The notes beneath the pieces are model-generated. The model had not been told where the DNA came from. It made no database searches and was given only the letters and a program-made list of their open reading frames with translations. DNA of 64,000 bases, taken from positions 62,001-126,000 of the forward strand of contig CALSFV010000668.1 in assembly GCA_943737045.1 (NCBI GenBank), in the 5' to 3' direction. Origin of the DNA: Parapristionchus giblindavisi (lineage: Eukaryota > Nematoda > Chromadorea > Rhabditida > Diplogasteridae). The stretch's first letter is position 1. Each line of letters starts with the position of its first letter. The translations under genes were made by a program, and so were the position numbers. Of the stretch, positions 49,690 to 62,437 are shown in pieces.

Positions 49690-50767
49690 TCAAATTTACC
49701 TAGATGATAAGCCGCTCCTATTACAAGACTCAATAGTTCCTGAAAATCAGAGAAATTAACATTAATCGCTGATTTAAAAAATCGAGCAAGAAAGAAGAAT
49801 ATTGAGAAAATCGTACCAAGGAGGCGGTTAGTATGACCAGTGTTATGATTGACTGTTTGCGATGGTAAATATCTGGATGAATGGACGAGTATATTCTCTC
49901 GGAAGCTAGGGCAATCTCGAGAAGCGAGACAAAACTCGCTCCGGCCACAGCCAACGCGTACACGTAAACACGTATTCCTGTAATACGCGATATCCGTTAC
50001 CTCTCGTTTACACATGTCTATCCGCGTAAATAATCAAGTAAAACGGTGCCTATAAACTTCTCGGCGTACTACAGGCGGGTTTTATAGAGCCGAACTGAGT
50101 GGGCTCGCTGATTGTGAGACGTTTTCAACCCATACCGAGTTAGCTCAAAAGTCATCATAAGTAAAAAAATCAGCCAATAGGGGCAATAAAGTTTTATAAG
50201 GATATTCAACGAAATAATGCCTTGATCAATATTTTTCGGGAAGTAGCCTTCTGAGTCGAAGAGAGTCACTATTCCAACGAGTATATGGACGAAAAATAGA
50301 TTGATTATTGAAATTCCCCATCCATACAACAGCACTCTGAAATTATAAGCGAATATATGTACACAGAATTATTTTCTCCGAGTTCAAATTTCTTCAATTC
50401 TTTTTTTCTTGTTGAAACATCTTTATGATGTATGGTAAAAAAATAGATAATCTTTTTGCAACAAATATTGCGCTTTACGAAATTACTTATCAAATGCATT
50501 GAAGGGGTAATCGAGAAGGGACAATCGAGAGTTAGGCGAGAGAGTGCAACAGTATACAAATGCCCGTTGTCTCGGTATTTACATATAATTTTTAATTTTG
50601 TTATGCAAGTACATTTTATACGGACAATACCTGCAGTTCGTGTGAAGCGGAGTACGATATACTACTAACAACAAAAAGACGGGAAAAACAATTCCCGCCA
50701 AATTCAAAATCGATAAAGTAATTGGAACAACTGGATATTCTTGCAGAAACAGCTCCAGCTTATTCAT
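49690..50767 (-). pseudogene. Serpentine chemoreceptor copy 3, donor of exon 2 lost
   Basis: Minus strand. Exon 1 50767-50631 (MNKLELFLQEYPVVPITLSI ... TPLHTNCR, donor GTATTG), exon 2 50336 to about 50224 (VLLYGWGISIINLFFVHIL ... FPKNIDQ), exon 3 from 49977 (IRVYVYALAVAGASFVSLLE, ASERIYSSIHPDIYHRK, ITLVILTASLVRF), and a possible further exon start after GATTTTCAG near 49740 (ELLSLVIGAAYHL). Exon 3 has TAC where the other two copies have TAA, so this is the best preserved copy. However the sequence after NIDQ is AAGGCATTATTTCG instead of AACCTCGTAAGATAG, so the donor is absent unless the GC dinucleotide is used, and the final helices are not found. Receptor of the Sre/Sra type by appearance; a MITE at 49.58-49.69 kb interrupts the 3' side. 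Confidence 0.6.
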
Positions 50768-51482
50768 TTCGAAATTCTAAACCACAGACTTATAAATAAA
50801 ATCGAATAAGAGATGCGGACAGTTTAAGAGAACTCTGAATACGCAGAATATGCAAATCCGTCAAATCCATTGTAAAAACAGTTGGAAAATTACCACATGT
50901 GAAAAAGAGGCATGTAGCAAAAGTCTCTAGTGTAGTAGCTTATAACTCAGTGATAAACACGATTTAGAATAATCAGCTATATAAAAGAATCTAGAGAAAT
51001 GTATTCTTGATTTTGCTTTTAGATCCCTGAAGATATGGTTTAATTGGAGCATAGCAATAGTTTATTCTCCGAGTGTGTTCAGTGATTGTAATTACACTCC
51101 AGAGATTCTGATTATTATAATATAATAAAATTTAAAATGACTCCCTCCCTACTGGATACCGTCCACTGCCTCTAGCAGCAAAAGTAAGCTGATTTGCGCG
51201 GTGTTGTCTATCCCGCAAAACAATCATACTTCAATGCAACGCACTGACCACCAACCGGCATGCCATTCAGGGGGGGGGGGGGGCTCTCAATTTTACCCCA
51301 CAACCCCGGACCCCTTCGAGGGAGATTCCCAATTGACCCCCCCCCCCCCTAAAACGTGTTTAAATCAAAATCAACCCGTGAGTTGGCATGACTGACTCCC
51401 GCCACGATAAACATGTCGAATATTGTTTACCAGCCGTGGGCTCCGCCAAGTCGGAGCTGATTGTGAGAGAGAGGGGAGATAG

Positions 51483-51522
<40 letters not shown>

Positions 51523-52489
51523 TGAGAGAGCAGAGAGAGTTGGACACCGACTAAGCCCCGCCCACCGCTGATGAGTTCCATCGCGCACCAAACCCGTCTG
51601 GTGTACGCCGAGCACTACATTGAAAGAGAAAGAAGGAGAAAAGTGGACGTGGTCTGAACAAACGCCATCACTATTGTGCTTTATTTATAGTGTATAGATA
51701 TTATATGGTAATTGGCGTAAGGGACAATGAGAAAATGAAAGAGCCAAGTATGTAAATCGGATGGGCACTCTCTACATGACTTGAAAGTTGTACTTTCAAT
51801 GCGTATAGGGAGCTTTAAACATATCGGGAGTCGATATCAGATATGTCTTTCGATTCATGCGATGAATCTCTATCATTCTATCCGAACAGCCTTATTACGA
51901 AAAAAACTCGAGGGTCTCTATCTTTATTGTGCGTATAAAATGTACTTGCATAAGAAAATGACAAATGGTGCTAACGAACGTAAGTCACAATCGAGAGGCG
52001 AGCGAGATGTAGCCTTCTACATCTCGCCCCGCCTCTCGATTGTCTCTCCGCTGCCTCTCTCTAACCCGGCTGAGCTTCGCCGCGCGCTATATTATATATA
52101 AAAGAGATCGGCATAGTTTCTGAACCATGCAAAACAAGAAAGTCTCTTGTGGGAGTGGTTGGCTACTCTCGTACCAAATAAACAAGTGTATTTTATACGG
52201 TCAATAAATATTTTCATATAATGTAATATAATATAATTTTTCATGTATTATTTAGTATATTATATTATATGTCATATTTAAATGTCATACAATATAAAAT
52301 AATATAATAAATGCAAATATTTTCATGTTACGTATAATATTATGGAAAAAAAGAACAAATTTAATTTAGGAGATAAGCAAATGCGAAAAGCGAAAGTGGT
52401 GTTAGGTTTAGTCCAGCCATAAAAGTTCATGGACGGTGAGTTTGCATTTAAAATCAACTAAAGATTTCGTCTTTATTACCACAATCATA
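50768..52489. other. Arm sequence upstream of the receptor, repeats only
   Basis: 50880-51110 matches 17230-17470 inverted. 51120-51660 is extra: homopolymer G13 and C12 runs (51270-51350), a GA run (51488-51520) and GCACCAAACCCGTCTGGTGT at 51586. 51940-52080 contains an inverted pair ACATCTCGC/GCGAGATGT, again at 60410-60460. 52200-52340 is ATATTATA repeat. No gene recognised. Confidence 0.4.
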
Positions 52490-52670
52490 TTATAATTTCT
52501 CATATTCTGAAAGTTCTACTATAATGTGATTTTTAAATGTTTTTGTATTGAAACTAACAATATGTTTTCTTCGTGCAAAAGACGTTATATCACCTGGGTC
52601 AATCAAATTGTTGTCTAGCCAGCAAAAAATTCTTTCTGAATGTAAGTCCCCAAGGAAAATTGAACAACAA

Positions 52671-53069
52671 TTATTTATGCAGGAGAATAAACAACCCATC
52701 AAAACACAACGAACACAACAGGATGAAAAACATAGCCTCAACAGCATAACGAGATATATCAGTGGAAAGAGTTGTGCTGCCCCTGAAATATTTTTTTGAA
52801 GTTGTGAAAAACAATAGTTTTACACCATGCAATGAAGATCTACAGATCCCAAATGAAGATCCCAAATGTGGAAACAGAATTCGAAATTTTGAAATTAAAG
52901 AAACATTTTTATTCTGGAACAAAAATGTTCTGAAGAATGACGTATGGAATGGGCGAGGTATGTTGTTATATTTTATGGCTAAGTTAATAATTTCAAAAAT
53001 TCTGTTATCCTTACCGTATCTCGTCGAAATCGTAGTCGATTCCGCAGAAGAAATTGTAGAGCCAGTCAC
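52671..53069 (-). CDS. Ser/Thr-rich protein with C-terminal hydrophobic segment, copy 2
   Basis: Minus strand, continuously open for at least 132 codons (the frame extends upstream to about 53130 as KPYGFDPTTVTSTVPSTV). It begins Ser/Thr-rich, passes through a neutral stretch (GKDNRIFEIINLAIKYNN, HLGSSFGICRSSLHG) and ends in a hydrophobic tail (AVEAMFFILLCSLCFDGLFI, LLHK stop). A possible intron (ACG|GTAAGG to TATTTCAG|GGGC) lies within. The counterpart at 15.83-16.31 kb is about equally similar in coding and flanking DNA. Could be a small membrane protein, or a repeat with a chance frame. No family recognised. Confidence 0.3.
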   Translation of the reverse strand: MTGSTISSAESTTISTRYGKDNRIFEIINLAIKYNNIPRPFHTSFFRTFLFQNKNVSLISKFRILFPHLGSSFGICRSSLHGVKLLFFTTSKKYFRGSTTLSTDISRYAVEAMFFILLCSLCFDGLFILLHK

Positions 53070-53130
53070 TGTCGAGGGTACGGTAGAGGTTACGGTAGTC
53101 GGATCGAAACCGTATGGTTTAGCGCGAATG

Positions 53131-53580
53131 ATGAAACTTTACGTTCGGTCTGTTCGTAGCTGAGGAATACTGCAAAAGGACATGATCATAATTTTCCGTG
53201 AATTATGAGAAGCATTATTTTTCAACTGAAATTTCTCGACGCTCAAGCAATTGTGGATACATCAAAAATCCCTAGTTAAGGAAAAAGATGTGCATAATTT
53301 ACAGGCCTCTTCATCACTCTATAATAAAGGTGTGGTGGATCGAAGTGACCTTTTCCTCTCCAACATTGATAGAGAACGGTTCTGCACTCATCACAGTAAC
53401 GATATACGGTTTTTGGTTAGGTCGAGCCATCGTCGAGACATCATAGATTTAGTTTTCATCGAAATTTTCTGAAATTTTTGATAAATGAAATTGTATAGCT
53501 TAATCTAGTTTGAAGTTGTGTGTAATATTGTCATTGTGTGCAATTCAATTAGACTCTTTATCCAAAATAGCTGGAAAAGC
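53131..53580 (+). repeat. 0.45 kb direct repeat, copy 1
   Basis: Nearly identical to 54885-55350 (AATGATGAAACTTTACGTTC, GAAGTGACCTTTTCCTCTCC). Contains a 73-codon frame at 53251-53472 (QASSSLYNKGVVDRSDLFLS ...) conserved with one amino-acid change in copy 2; similarity is as high outside the frame. Left half also matches 15.6-15.85 kb inverted. Confidence 0.75.
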
Positions 53581-53660
53581 TTGTAAGCACTATTGTCATT
53601 TATTGTTAATCTAGATTGCCATTAAAGGATTCCAATTTCTTGTGCTTGTGTTATTGCGGT

Positions 53661-53757
53661 GTTACATTTTCAAAAATTGCGCAGGCCGTAACCTCTGCCG
53701 TAACATCGGAGACGTTACGGATGAGGTTGTGGCGTGTGTTCGTTTTGAAAATGTAAC
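53661..53757. repeat. Hairpin GTTACATTTTCAAAA, 97 bp
   Basis: Ends GTTACATTTTCAAAA / TTTTGAAAATGTAAC, inner GCCGTAACCTC and GAGGTTGTGGC around CGTAACATCGGAGACGTTACG. Confidence 0.65.
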
Positions 53758-53829
53758 GCAGCATAAGTGAGAAAAATGTATAGAGAGTTTAATTTTGAAT
53801 GAACTCTTAAAATAAATCGTTGGATTTGT

Positions 53830-54360
53830 AATTAACTCACTGGCTATCTTCGACACAACATAGGCTTGCGGTGATTAGCTTGCGGTGTTACTTTAAACAA
53901 ACTCAAAAGTAATAGAAATATTATGAATATATTTTGTTTTATGCTTAACTTGAACAAGGAATTAAATGAAATTTCTCATTTGTCTGTGTGCAGTATGCAA
54001 GAATATTTATATGTTTCAGGAACAATATAAGGAAAGTCAAGCTTTTCATCGTAGATTACATCCACATTTCACAACAAAATAACAAAATAATTTATTTCCT
54101 ATATAAGAACGGGATGGTATTCAATACTTCTTATCACGTTAAACGAGGTCAGGAATGACTAGTCTTCTTATGCGAAAGAAGTCGGTCCACTGTATGTCGT
54201 TCGGTTGGGAAACACTTGAGAAGATAACTCGCAATTCGAGATTGAATTGCACCAAATTGAAAAAGCCGAGAAACATTGGAAAGACGAACTTGTAGAGACT
54301 TGCAACAATTGGAGATACGGCAGTCTTTTTGCATAGACTGTCGCCGGGCTACAACTCCAT
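53830..54360 (-). repeat. ~540 bp repeat, right-arm copy 1
   Basis: GAACAAGGAATTAAATGAAA, ATGTTTCAGGAACAATATAA, GTCAGGAATGACTAGTC, ACTTGCAACAATTGGAGATA. One copy in the left arm (14640-15180, inverted); further copies 57240-57785 and 59450-60085. Confidence 0.65.
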
Positions 54361-54541
54361 ATCTATCCTTTTTATTATCGGTACCGTTTCGTCTTGAAAT
54401 ATTATCGTGGCGTTGATAAATTAAAGTGCATGGGAAAATCGCTTTGTTTCGAGACTTACATTGATTGTCAGACTTTCTTTCTGAGAGTCGGGTTTTACAA
54501 AGTCACTGATTTGCGCGATACTGAAGATAGAAGTGATTCTT

Positions 54542-54681
54542 TGGCCGTATGCAAGAACAACGGGAAAACCTTTTTCCGGGAAATGTAACATCATTAGCTT
54601 AGGCGGAGGATTTTTGGAAAACGCCTCCGCCTACGCTAATGACGTCGCATTTTCCCGGAAAACGGTTCTTGTATACGGCCA
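54542..54681. mobile_element. Hairpin MITE, 140 bp
   Basis: TGGCCGTATGCAAGAAC ... GTTCTTGTATACGGCCA, with inner GGAAAAC/GTTTTCC and GGCGGAG/CTCCGCC. Absent from the left arm at the equivalent place (near 14.4 kb). Confidence 0.7.
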
Positions 54682-54884
54682 CTGTTCTAACGTTGCGAAA
54701 AGGAAATCAAGCAGAGAAGGCGCACTCTCTCTCTCTTCTCAATTCTTTTTGAACAACGCATTATTGAGCGTATAAAAATATCCAAAGAAGAAATTGTCGA
54801 ATCAGTAACTGTCGAGGGTACGGTAGAGTTTAGGGCAGTCTGTTAAGGGGTCAGCCCAACCCTATGGGGGGGGTGGTCGAAACC

Positions 54885-55350
54885 GTACGGTTTAGCGCGA
54901 ATGATGAAACTTTACGTTCGGTCTGTTCGTAGCTGAGGAATACTGCAAAAGGACATGATCATAATTTTCCGTGAATTATGAGAAGCATTATTTTTCAACT
55001 GAAATTTCTCGACGCTCAAGCAATTGTGGATACATCAAGAATCCCTAGTTAAGGAAAAAGATGTGCATAATTTACAGGCCTCTTCATCACTCTATAATAA
55101 AGGTGTGGTGGATCGAAGTGACCTTTTCCTCTCCAACATTGATAGAGAACGGTTCTGCACTCATCACAGTAACGATATACGGTTTTTGGTTAGGTCGAGC
55201 CATCGTCGAGACATCATAGATTTAGTTTTCATCGAAATTTTCTGAAATTTTTGATAAATGAAATTGTATAGCTTAATCTAGTTTGAAGTTGTGTGTAATA
55301 TTGTCATTGTGTGCAATTCAATTAGACTCTTTATCCAAAATAGCTGGAAC
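54885..55350 (+). repeat. 0.45 kb direct repeat, copy 2
   Basis: Second copy of 53131-53580. The frame 55024-55245 differs from copy 1 by one codon (K to E in HQKSL). Not regarded as a gene because there is no start context or splice signal. Confidence 0.7.
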
Positions 55351-55357
55351 AGCTTGT

Positions 55358-55612
55358 ATTCCGAATCCGCTTTCAAACGTTGCCCAATAGAGCTGGGCTT
55401 CGAGAAAATCGATATTAAAATTCGACTAGTTGATTCGAAAATTTACATCTTATCTACCTTATCTATTAAATCACACCAGCAGTTGATAGATGAGCTGCTC
55501 ATGGTTTGTGTATGAAGCCACACGAATTTCCGATTGAACTAGCCTAATTTCAATATCGATTTTCTCGAAGTCCAGCTCGATTGGGCATCGTTTGAAAATG
55601 GATTCGTAATCA
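55358..55612. mobile_element. Hairpin element, ~255 bp
   Basis: ATTCCGAATCCGCTTTCAAA, TTCGAGAAAATCGATATT pair with AATATCGATTTTCTCGAA, TTTGAAAATGGATTCG; loop near 55480. Confidence 0.65.
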
Positions 55613-56176
55613 GCATCGAAAACTGGTCCAAGCCATGCTATTGGAATCACATATGGCTAGGACAAGTTGGGAGCATCAACGTGTAAGTAGGAATGCCTTG
55701 CTTGAAGATTCGCCTAAAAAAATTGATAAAAGATCTTTCGATAACTAGGAGTAATTGATAGTAGGGCTGCACTGTGAACCGATGAATGCAGTAGTAAGCA
55801 ATAATATGCAGCAAAAGAGATCTCTGATCAATTTTAATTACAAAAATGTATCCTTTGTTCATGCGAACCGAATAATAATAATAATATTTATGCGTTTTCA
55901 AGGAAACACGGTACAGAAAAGAACAAATAAAATGAAATGTGTGAATAAATGAATGGGAGAGCTTTAGTAGCGAGGTCGAAATACATGATTAACATAGGAA
56001 AAGGGGGGAACTGGCAGAAAACCTTTAAAAAAGGTACACCCGAGCTAATTTTACTTTCGACTCTGACCACGATCTCTTGTAGACAAAGAAAGCGAGAGCG
56101 CATTGCCAGAGCGGAGAGTTTCAAATTAGCTCGTATTGATCCTTTCAAGGAATGCATGCCTGTATGAAGAGAAGGC
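55613..56176. other. Unassigned, one TTAA-family MITE
   Basis: No gene recognised. MITE at about 56025-56150 (TTAAAAAAGGTACACCCGAG ... TTAGCTCGTATTGATCC). Confidence 0.4.
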
Positions 56177-57004
56177 ATAGAGCCTGTTTCTTCATTCTGG
56201 CAGTTCGAACAGATAACAGTTTTTTTCTTCGATTTTCAATTATTTTCGCAAGATTTGAACACTATTCTTTGGTCCCAAGAAAATAGATTGGTCTCATGAA
56301 AATTGATTGGACCCAGCTTCATGAAACTAGATGCCTTTTTCGAAGCAAGCAATCGTGTACTGAATTGTCCATTCTTTATACTTTAATGATTATTTAAAGA
56401 TTTTATTTCTTCGTGAATATGATGTAATTAATGAAATGATACGCGAAAAAATGAAATAGAGTTCGTTTGGGTTGCACTGGGTTTTGTCCGGGTTGCAGTG
56501 GGTTTCTTTCGGGTTGCAGGATTCGGGCGCATAACGGGTTGACTTACCGGGAAGGAGGCGACTGGGGCTGCCTGGGCAGGGACGGGAGCGGTTTTTAGGG
56601 GGCTACGCTGGAAACGTGAGTCGCCCGAGAAGATTCTCTACTGTAGAAGTTCATTTCGTAGATGAGGTAATTCAGGAGCTTCGTCTTGCCCTTCGTTCTG
56701 CGGAAGCCAATCAATCCTCCAATAATAGACAATCCTCAAATCTGTGCTCTGAAACTCTGAAACTCAGTAGTAAGCTTTCAGGCTTTGCTTCAGTGCTCCA
56801 CACGATTAAAAACACTTTCACCTGGCACAATAGAAATATTCGACTGGAGATGAGTAAAGTCGATTTTTGATCCTAGCATCTAGACGGACCAATCAATTTT
56901 CATGGGACCTATCTATTTTCTACGGACCTATCTATTTTTATGGGACCAATCTATTTTCTTGGGACCAATCTATTAGGTTGGGACCAATTAACCAGAACAG
57001 AGCC
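56177..57004. mobile_element. Foldback with GGGACCAATCTATTTT repeats, contains an ORF
   Basis: 56265-56320 (GGTCCCAAGAAAATAGATTG, GTCTCATGAAAATTGATTGG) is inverted against five tandem GGGACCAATCTATTTTCTT-like units at 56880-56990. The outer ends AGAGCCTGTTTC... and CAGAACAGAGCCC also pair loosely. The single-copy centre has GGGTTGCAGTGGGTTTC repeats (56468-56520) and a plus frame 56616-56870 (VDEVIQELRLALRSAEANQS ... HNRNIRLEMSKVDF) with ordinary amino-acid composition; it might be coding but is unrecognised. Confidence 0.5.
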
Positions 57005-57239
57005 CGGATATACTAGTCATCTCCACTCTGTAATTATTACAGTAATTACCACAAATAGTGAAAATAAGAAGATGACAATTATCAAATTTTAAAGTGACAC
57101 CTCGAGCTAATTTGAAACTCTGCCCACACTTTCTAACTTTCTTTCTAGATGTCTACGAGTGAATATTGCCAATGCAGAGTGTGTAAAATTAGCTTGCGGT
57201 GTTCTCAAACCGCGGTGTCAGTGTTCATGAACTCAAAAA

Positions 57240-57785
57240 GTAATAGAAATATTAGGAATATATTTTGTTTTATGTTTAACTTGAACAAGGAATTAAATGA
57301 AATTTGTCATTTCTCTCTGTGTGTGCAGTATGCAAGAATATTAAGAATATTTATATGTTTCAGGAACAATATAAAGAATACCAAACTCTTCATCGAAGAT
57401 TATATCCACATTTCATTAAAAAAATAACAAAATAATTTATTTCCTGTATAAGAATGGTACGGGATGGAATTCCGTACTTCTTATAAGACGGTATAATTCG
57501 TTTAACTTGACAAATCACTTTAAACGAGGTCAGGAATGGCTAGTCTTCTTATACCAAAGAAGTCGATTCAGTGTATGTCGTTCGGTTGGGTAATACTTAA
57601 GAAGATAACTCGCAATCAGAGATTGAACAGCACCAAGTCGAAAACACCGAGGCCGAGAGCCATTGGAAAGACGAACTAGTACAGACTTGCAACAATTGGA
57701 GATACGGCCGTCTTGTTGCGCAGACCGTCACCGGGCTACAACTCCATCCACTAATTACACGGCTTCAACTCCATCGACTAATCTA
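57240..57785 (-). repeat. ~540 bp repeat, right-arm copy 2
   Basis: Best match of the three to the left-arm copy 14640-15180, including AACTCAAAAAGTAATAG and ACTCCATCCACTAATTAC. Just upstream (57089) is a partial TTAA MITE. Confidence 0.65.
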
Positions 57786-57974
57786 ATATGATAATTCAAA
57801 TTCAAATTCATTTATCATATCAGACAGACTTATTGTTATGTCACATGATTAATGACGCGATTACCATCATCTATTGGTATAGACCACCAGAACGATCAAA
57901 TATCTCTTCTCACTTCATCTCGCCAACGTAGAGGAGGTTCTCCAGGCTGATTATTATTAACCATAATTCATTAT

Positions 57975-59280
57975 ATCACCTTTTTAAGCCGTCCTCGGTC
58001 CATGGTTGATCTAGATGGATGAATATTGGGTGCCTGGTGCAGAATTCAATGGCAATTACGGCTGTCTACTTCATTTGTTTAGAAATTTTTACAAAAAGCT
58101 CGTATAGTGCAACTTTTGATGGAGACGTTTGCGCCCTTGACGAGTACCACCGTTCGAACCGGCGTGACGAGAGGATTCCAACGATGTATTTCGAGCTCAT
58201 ATCTCCGTTGTACGGCTAATATTGCCTCAATATAGTGATCACGAGGAGTTGTTTACGCCGCGCGCTCCCTCACAATCTCTCATTTCCGCACGCTCTCTCG
58301 CCACTCAGACATGTTAAACATGTTTCGGAGGGTGACTGCTTTCAGATGCAGATCACTATATCGAAGCAATATTGGCCTTCCAACGGAGATATGAGCTCAA
58401 AATAGATTGTTGGAATCCTCTCGTCAGTCCGGTTCGAACGGTGGAACTCGGGGGGCGATCAATTCGGCAACGATCATTTCGGCAACGGATCATAAATCCG
58501 TTGGGAGATGGCCTATGGCAACTAAAGTTGTATCATTGTTATCAGTGAGGGTGTACGGTATTGTGCTACCGTAACCGTCGGGAATCGCGAACTGATTTTT
58601 TTTCATTCAACCCATGGCCCGGGGTTCATGGTTGAAAATGGCCGAAGTCGAAAAATTCATGATGCTCCGAGACCAAATACTGGTTGTTATTATATGAATA
58701 GTCACCCAACTTTTATCTTTCTGGATACCGTAACCCGAACTACCGCAATCAATCCGGGGTTTGCCGTCATTTTCGCTACAATATTGTAAGGTACTGTTGC
58801 TATACTACGGTAGTTCGGGTTACGGTATCCAGAAAGATAAAAGTTGGGTCACTATTGATATAATGGCAACTAGTATTTGGTCTTGAAGCATCATGAATTT
58901 TTCGACTTCGGCCATTTTAAACCATGAACCCCGGGTCATGATGGGTCGAATGAAAAAAATCAGTTCGCGATTCCCGACGGTTACGGTAGCATAATACCGT
59001 ACACCCTCACTGATAACAATGATACAACTTTAGTTGCCATAGGCCATCTCCCAACAGATTTATGATCCGTTGCCGAAATGATCGTTGCCGAAATGATCGC
59101 TCCCCTGGAACTCGTCAGGGGCGCAAACATCTCCATCAAAAGTTACACTATACGAGCTTTTTGTAAAAATTTCAAAACAAATGAAGTAGACAGCCGTCAT
59201 TGCCATTGAATTCTGCACCTGGCGCCCAATTTTCATCCATCTAGCTCAACCATGGACCGAGAGCGGCTTGAAAAGGTGAT
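57975..59280. mobile_element. Foldback element ~1.3 kb with nested hairpin
   Basis: ATCACCTTTTTAAGCC ... GGCTTGAAAAGGTGAT; arms pair through CTCGGTCCATGGTTGA, GCAGAATTCAATGGCAAT, GATCATTTCGGCAACGGATC, TACCGTAACCGTCGGGAATC and AACTTTTATCTTTCTGGATA to a centre near 58770. The nested hairpin 58147-58444 is present only in the left arm. Confidence 0.8.
58147..58444. mobile_element. Hairpin MITE nested in foldback, 298 bp
   Basis: CCACCGTTCGAACCGG ... CCGGTTCGAACGGTGG, arms with GACGAGAGGATTCCAAC and TGAGCTCATATCTCCGTTG complement. Right arm of the host element (59110) shows the empty site (GACGAGTTCC). Confidence 0.75.
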
Positions 59281-59449
59281 TTTACAGTAATCCCACCCGG
59301 GCGGCGGGACCACTGGAGCCAAAATGACTATGCCAATCTTCATGAGCATGGTCGATAACCCCTATACACAAGATTTGAGGGCATCAAAATTTTTGGTCTG
59401 TGCCAAGCCCCCTCCAGATTTGCCCGACTCTTACGCAAACGGCCTCTTA

Positions 59450-60085
59450 TATGTTTCAGGAACAATATAAAGAATACCAAACTCTTCATCGTAGATTACA
59501 TCCACATTTCTACAAAAAAAAATAACAAAATAATTTATTTCCTGTATAAGAATGGTACGGGATGGTATTCAGACGGTATAATTCGTTTAACGTGATACGT
59601 GATAAATCACTTTAAGCGAAGTCAGGAATGGCTATTTTTATGCCTTGTACATATTGCTTGTTTTGTTTGTTGTTATTACATTACTCTAAGAAACAAATAA
59701 ATTCTTGAGAAGTGAATGGTGCGAATTACTACCAGGCTACCAGGAACACGGTAGCATTTCCAGCCTGGAACCCGGTAGCGTTTCCAGCCTGGAACCCGGT
59801 AAATTTCCAGACTGGATCCATGCTGTTGGCCAGGCTGGAAATATACCGGGTTCCAGGCTGGAAAAAAATACCAGAGTAGTCTTGTTATGCGAAAGAAGTC
59901 GGTCCAGTGTATGGCGTTGCGTTGGGAAACACTTGGGAAGATAACTCGCAATTCGAGATTGAATTGCACCAAATTGAAAAAAACCGAGAACCATTGGAAA
60001 GACGAACTAGTAGAGACTTGCAACAATTGCAGATACGGTCGTCTTTTGCGTAGACTGTCGCCGGGCTTCAACTCCATCCACTAAT
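59450..60085 (-). repeat. ~540 bp repeat, right-arm copy 3, interrupted
   Basis: Same repeat as at 57240, interrupted at 59640-59875 by a block of AGCCTGGAACCCGGT repeats (five or more, both orientations). The frames there (for example VPGWKRYRVPGWK) are repeat translations. Confidence 0.6.
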
Positions 60086-60995
<910 letters not shown>

Positions 60996-61119
60996 TGGTG
61001 CGCGCTCTCTCACCATCGCTTTTCCCGCCATACGAAAGAGTATGAATGGACACTCTCCTTCATTGATTGAGAATGTTCTCTGCGTTTTTCTTCGTGCTAT
61101 CGTTTGTTGTTCAAAATTA

Positions 61120-61205
61120 ATGCATGGATACATTTGCCTTAAGCGACTACGCCGTAACCCCCTCCGCTGCGTTTCCGTTGTTACGGCGTAGGGCAAATGT
61201 AACGA
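61120..61205. repeat. GC-rich hairpin (GTTACGGCG family)
   Basis: TACGCCGTAACCCCCTCCGC ... GTTGTTACGGCGTAGGGCAA; counterpart of 13310-13404 in the left arm. Confidence 0.55.
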
Positions 61206-62380
61206 TGTCTTATGAAAAGAAGAGAAAAAGGGACGAGAGAGAGTGCGCAAAATGGGATTGTTCTCTGTTTTTTTTCTTCTTTTCGTTATTTCTTGAAAAG
61301 AGCAATTGGCAACATCAACCTTTTCCCCAATCTCCCTTCTAAAATAATCCACACGCAAACCCTCATTTTATTCATTTTACGTTTCAATCGTCTCTATTCG
61401 TCTATTTATAACCGTGCTATTGTTTACTACCTCTGACGATGTCACTCTTGTTCAACACAAATTATGGTACACCATGCCTCCATGCCATTCCTCAGTTGAG
61501 AAATTATAATTTCAGGCGCCTATATCGCCTTTCAACATGCGTAGCTTTTAACTACGAAAAAAAGAATGAAATCACTATTTAATAGGATTAAACATGGAAT
61601 TTCGAGGTAATTTTACCGTTATATATAATATATATCGTGTGTTTTTTTTGTTTTTGCCTGCTGTAAGTGCCATTTATTTTCATTTTAAACAACTTTATCA
61701 GCCTTGAGTGCGGTAAATCAGCGGGGTTTCCATGAGTATCGCTTGCGATTGTGTGATTTCGATTCCTTCAATTCGCAATTCACGATCGCAAGCGATGCCA
61801 TTTATAATGTTAAAAATCTTCTATTAAGGTAAAAACTACTCAATGATGTTGGTCAACGAGTAATATGGTGAACGAGACGTCAACGAGATGATGTGAAATT
61901 AAGTTATGATAATGAGTGCTACGAAACCTCGGTTACTGTAGAACGATTTGAGATGAGCAAGGAGATTGCTAAAGGGTCTTGGTGCTACAAACCTTTCTCT
62001 AGGGAGAGAATATGATAAAGAACCCCTATTGTTAACATAATACTCGAACTTTCGGATAAGCGAGTAGAAGAGGCCGAAAACCTGTTCATGACTATGCGTT
62101 TGATTAGAAGAGAGATTAGCAAAAATAAGACAACCCCCTGCTTTTAAACGTTTAATTGTACATAATATATTTAATCATTATTATTTATTGTCTCGTAATG
62201 CATAAACACTGATTTGCCTTCCTGTGTCACACTCTTTCTTGGTTTAAACGAGTGCATGAGTGCTTTCAATGTTCAGTTATGTTTCATTCCGCTTACAACA
62301 CTGCAGAGACAATTCTTTTACTAATTCTCGCGATTGGGCATTCAATATCTATTTAAATATCAGTATATATAAAACAGAAT
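61206..62380. other. Arm sequence, no gene
   Basis: Colinear with 11420-13260 inverted, lacking the 12436-12957 block. Motifs GGCGCCTATATCGCC (61516), CTCGTTGACC complement (61850). No exon recognised. Confidence 0.5.
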
Positions 62381-62437
62381 AGTGATGACGTTTGTTCAAG
62401 CCACGCCCACTTCTCTCTCTATCTGTTCTCTCTCCAG

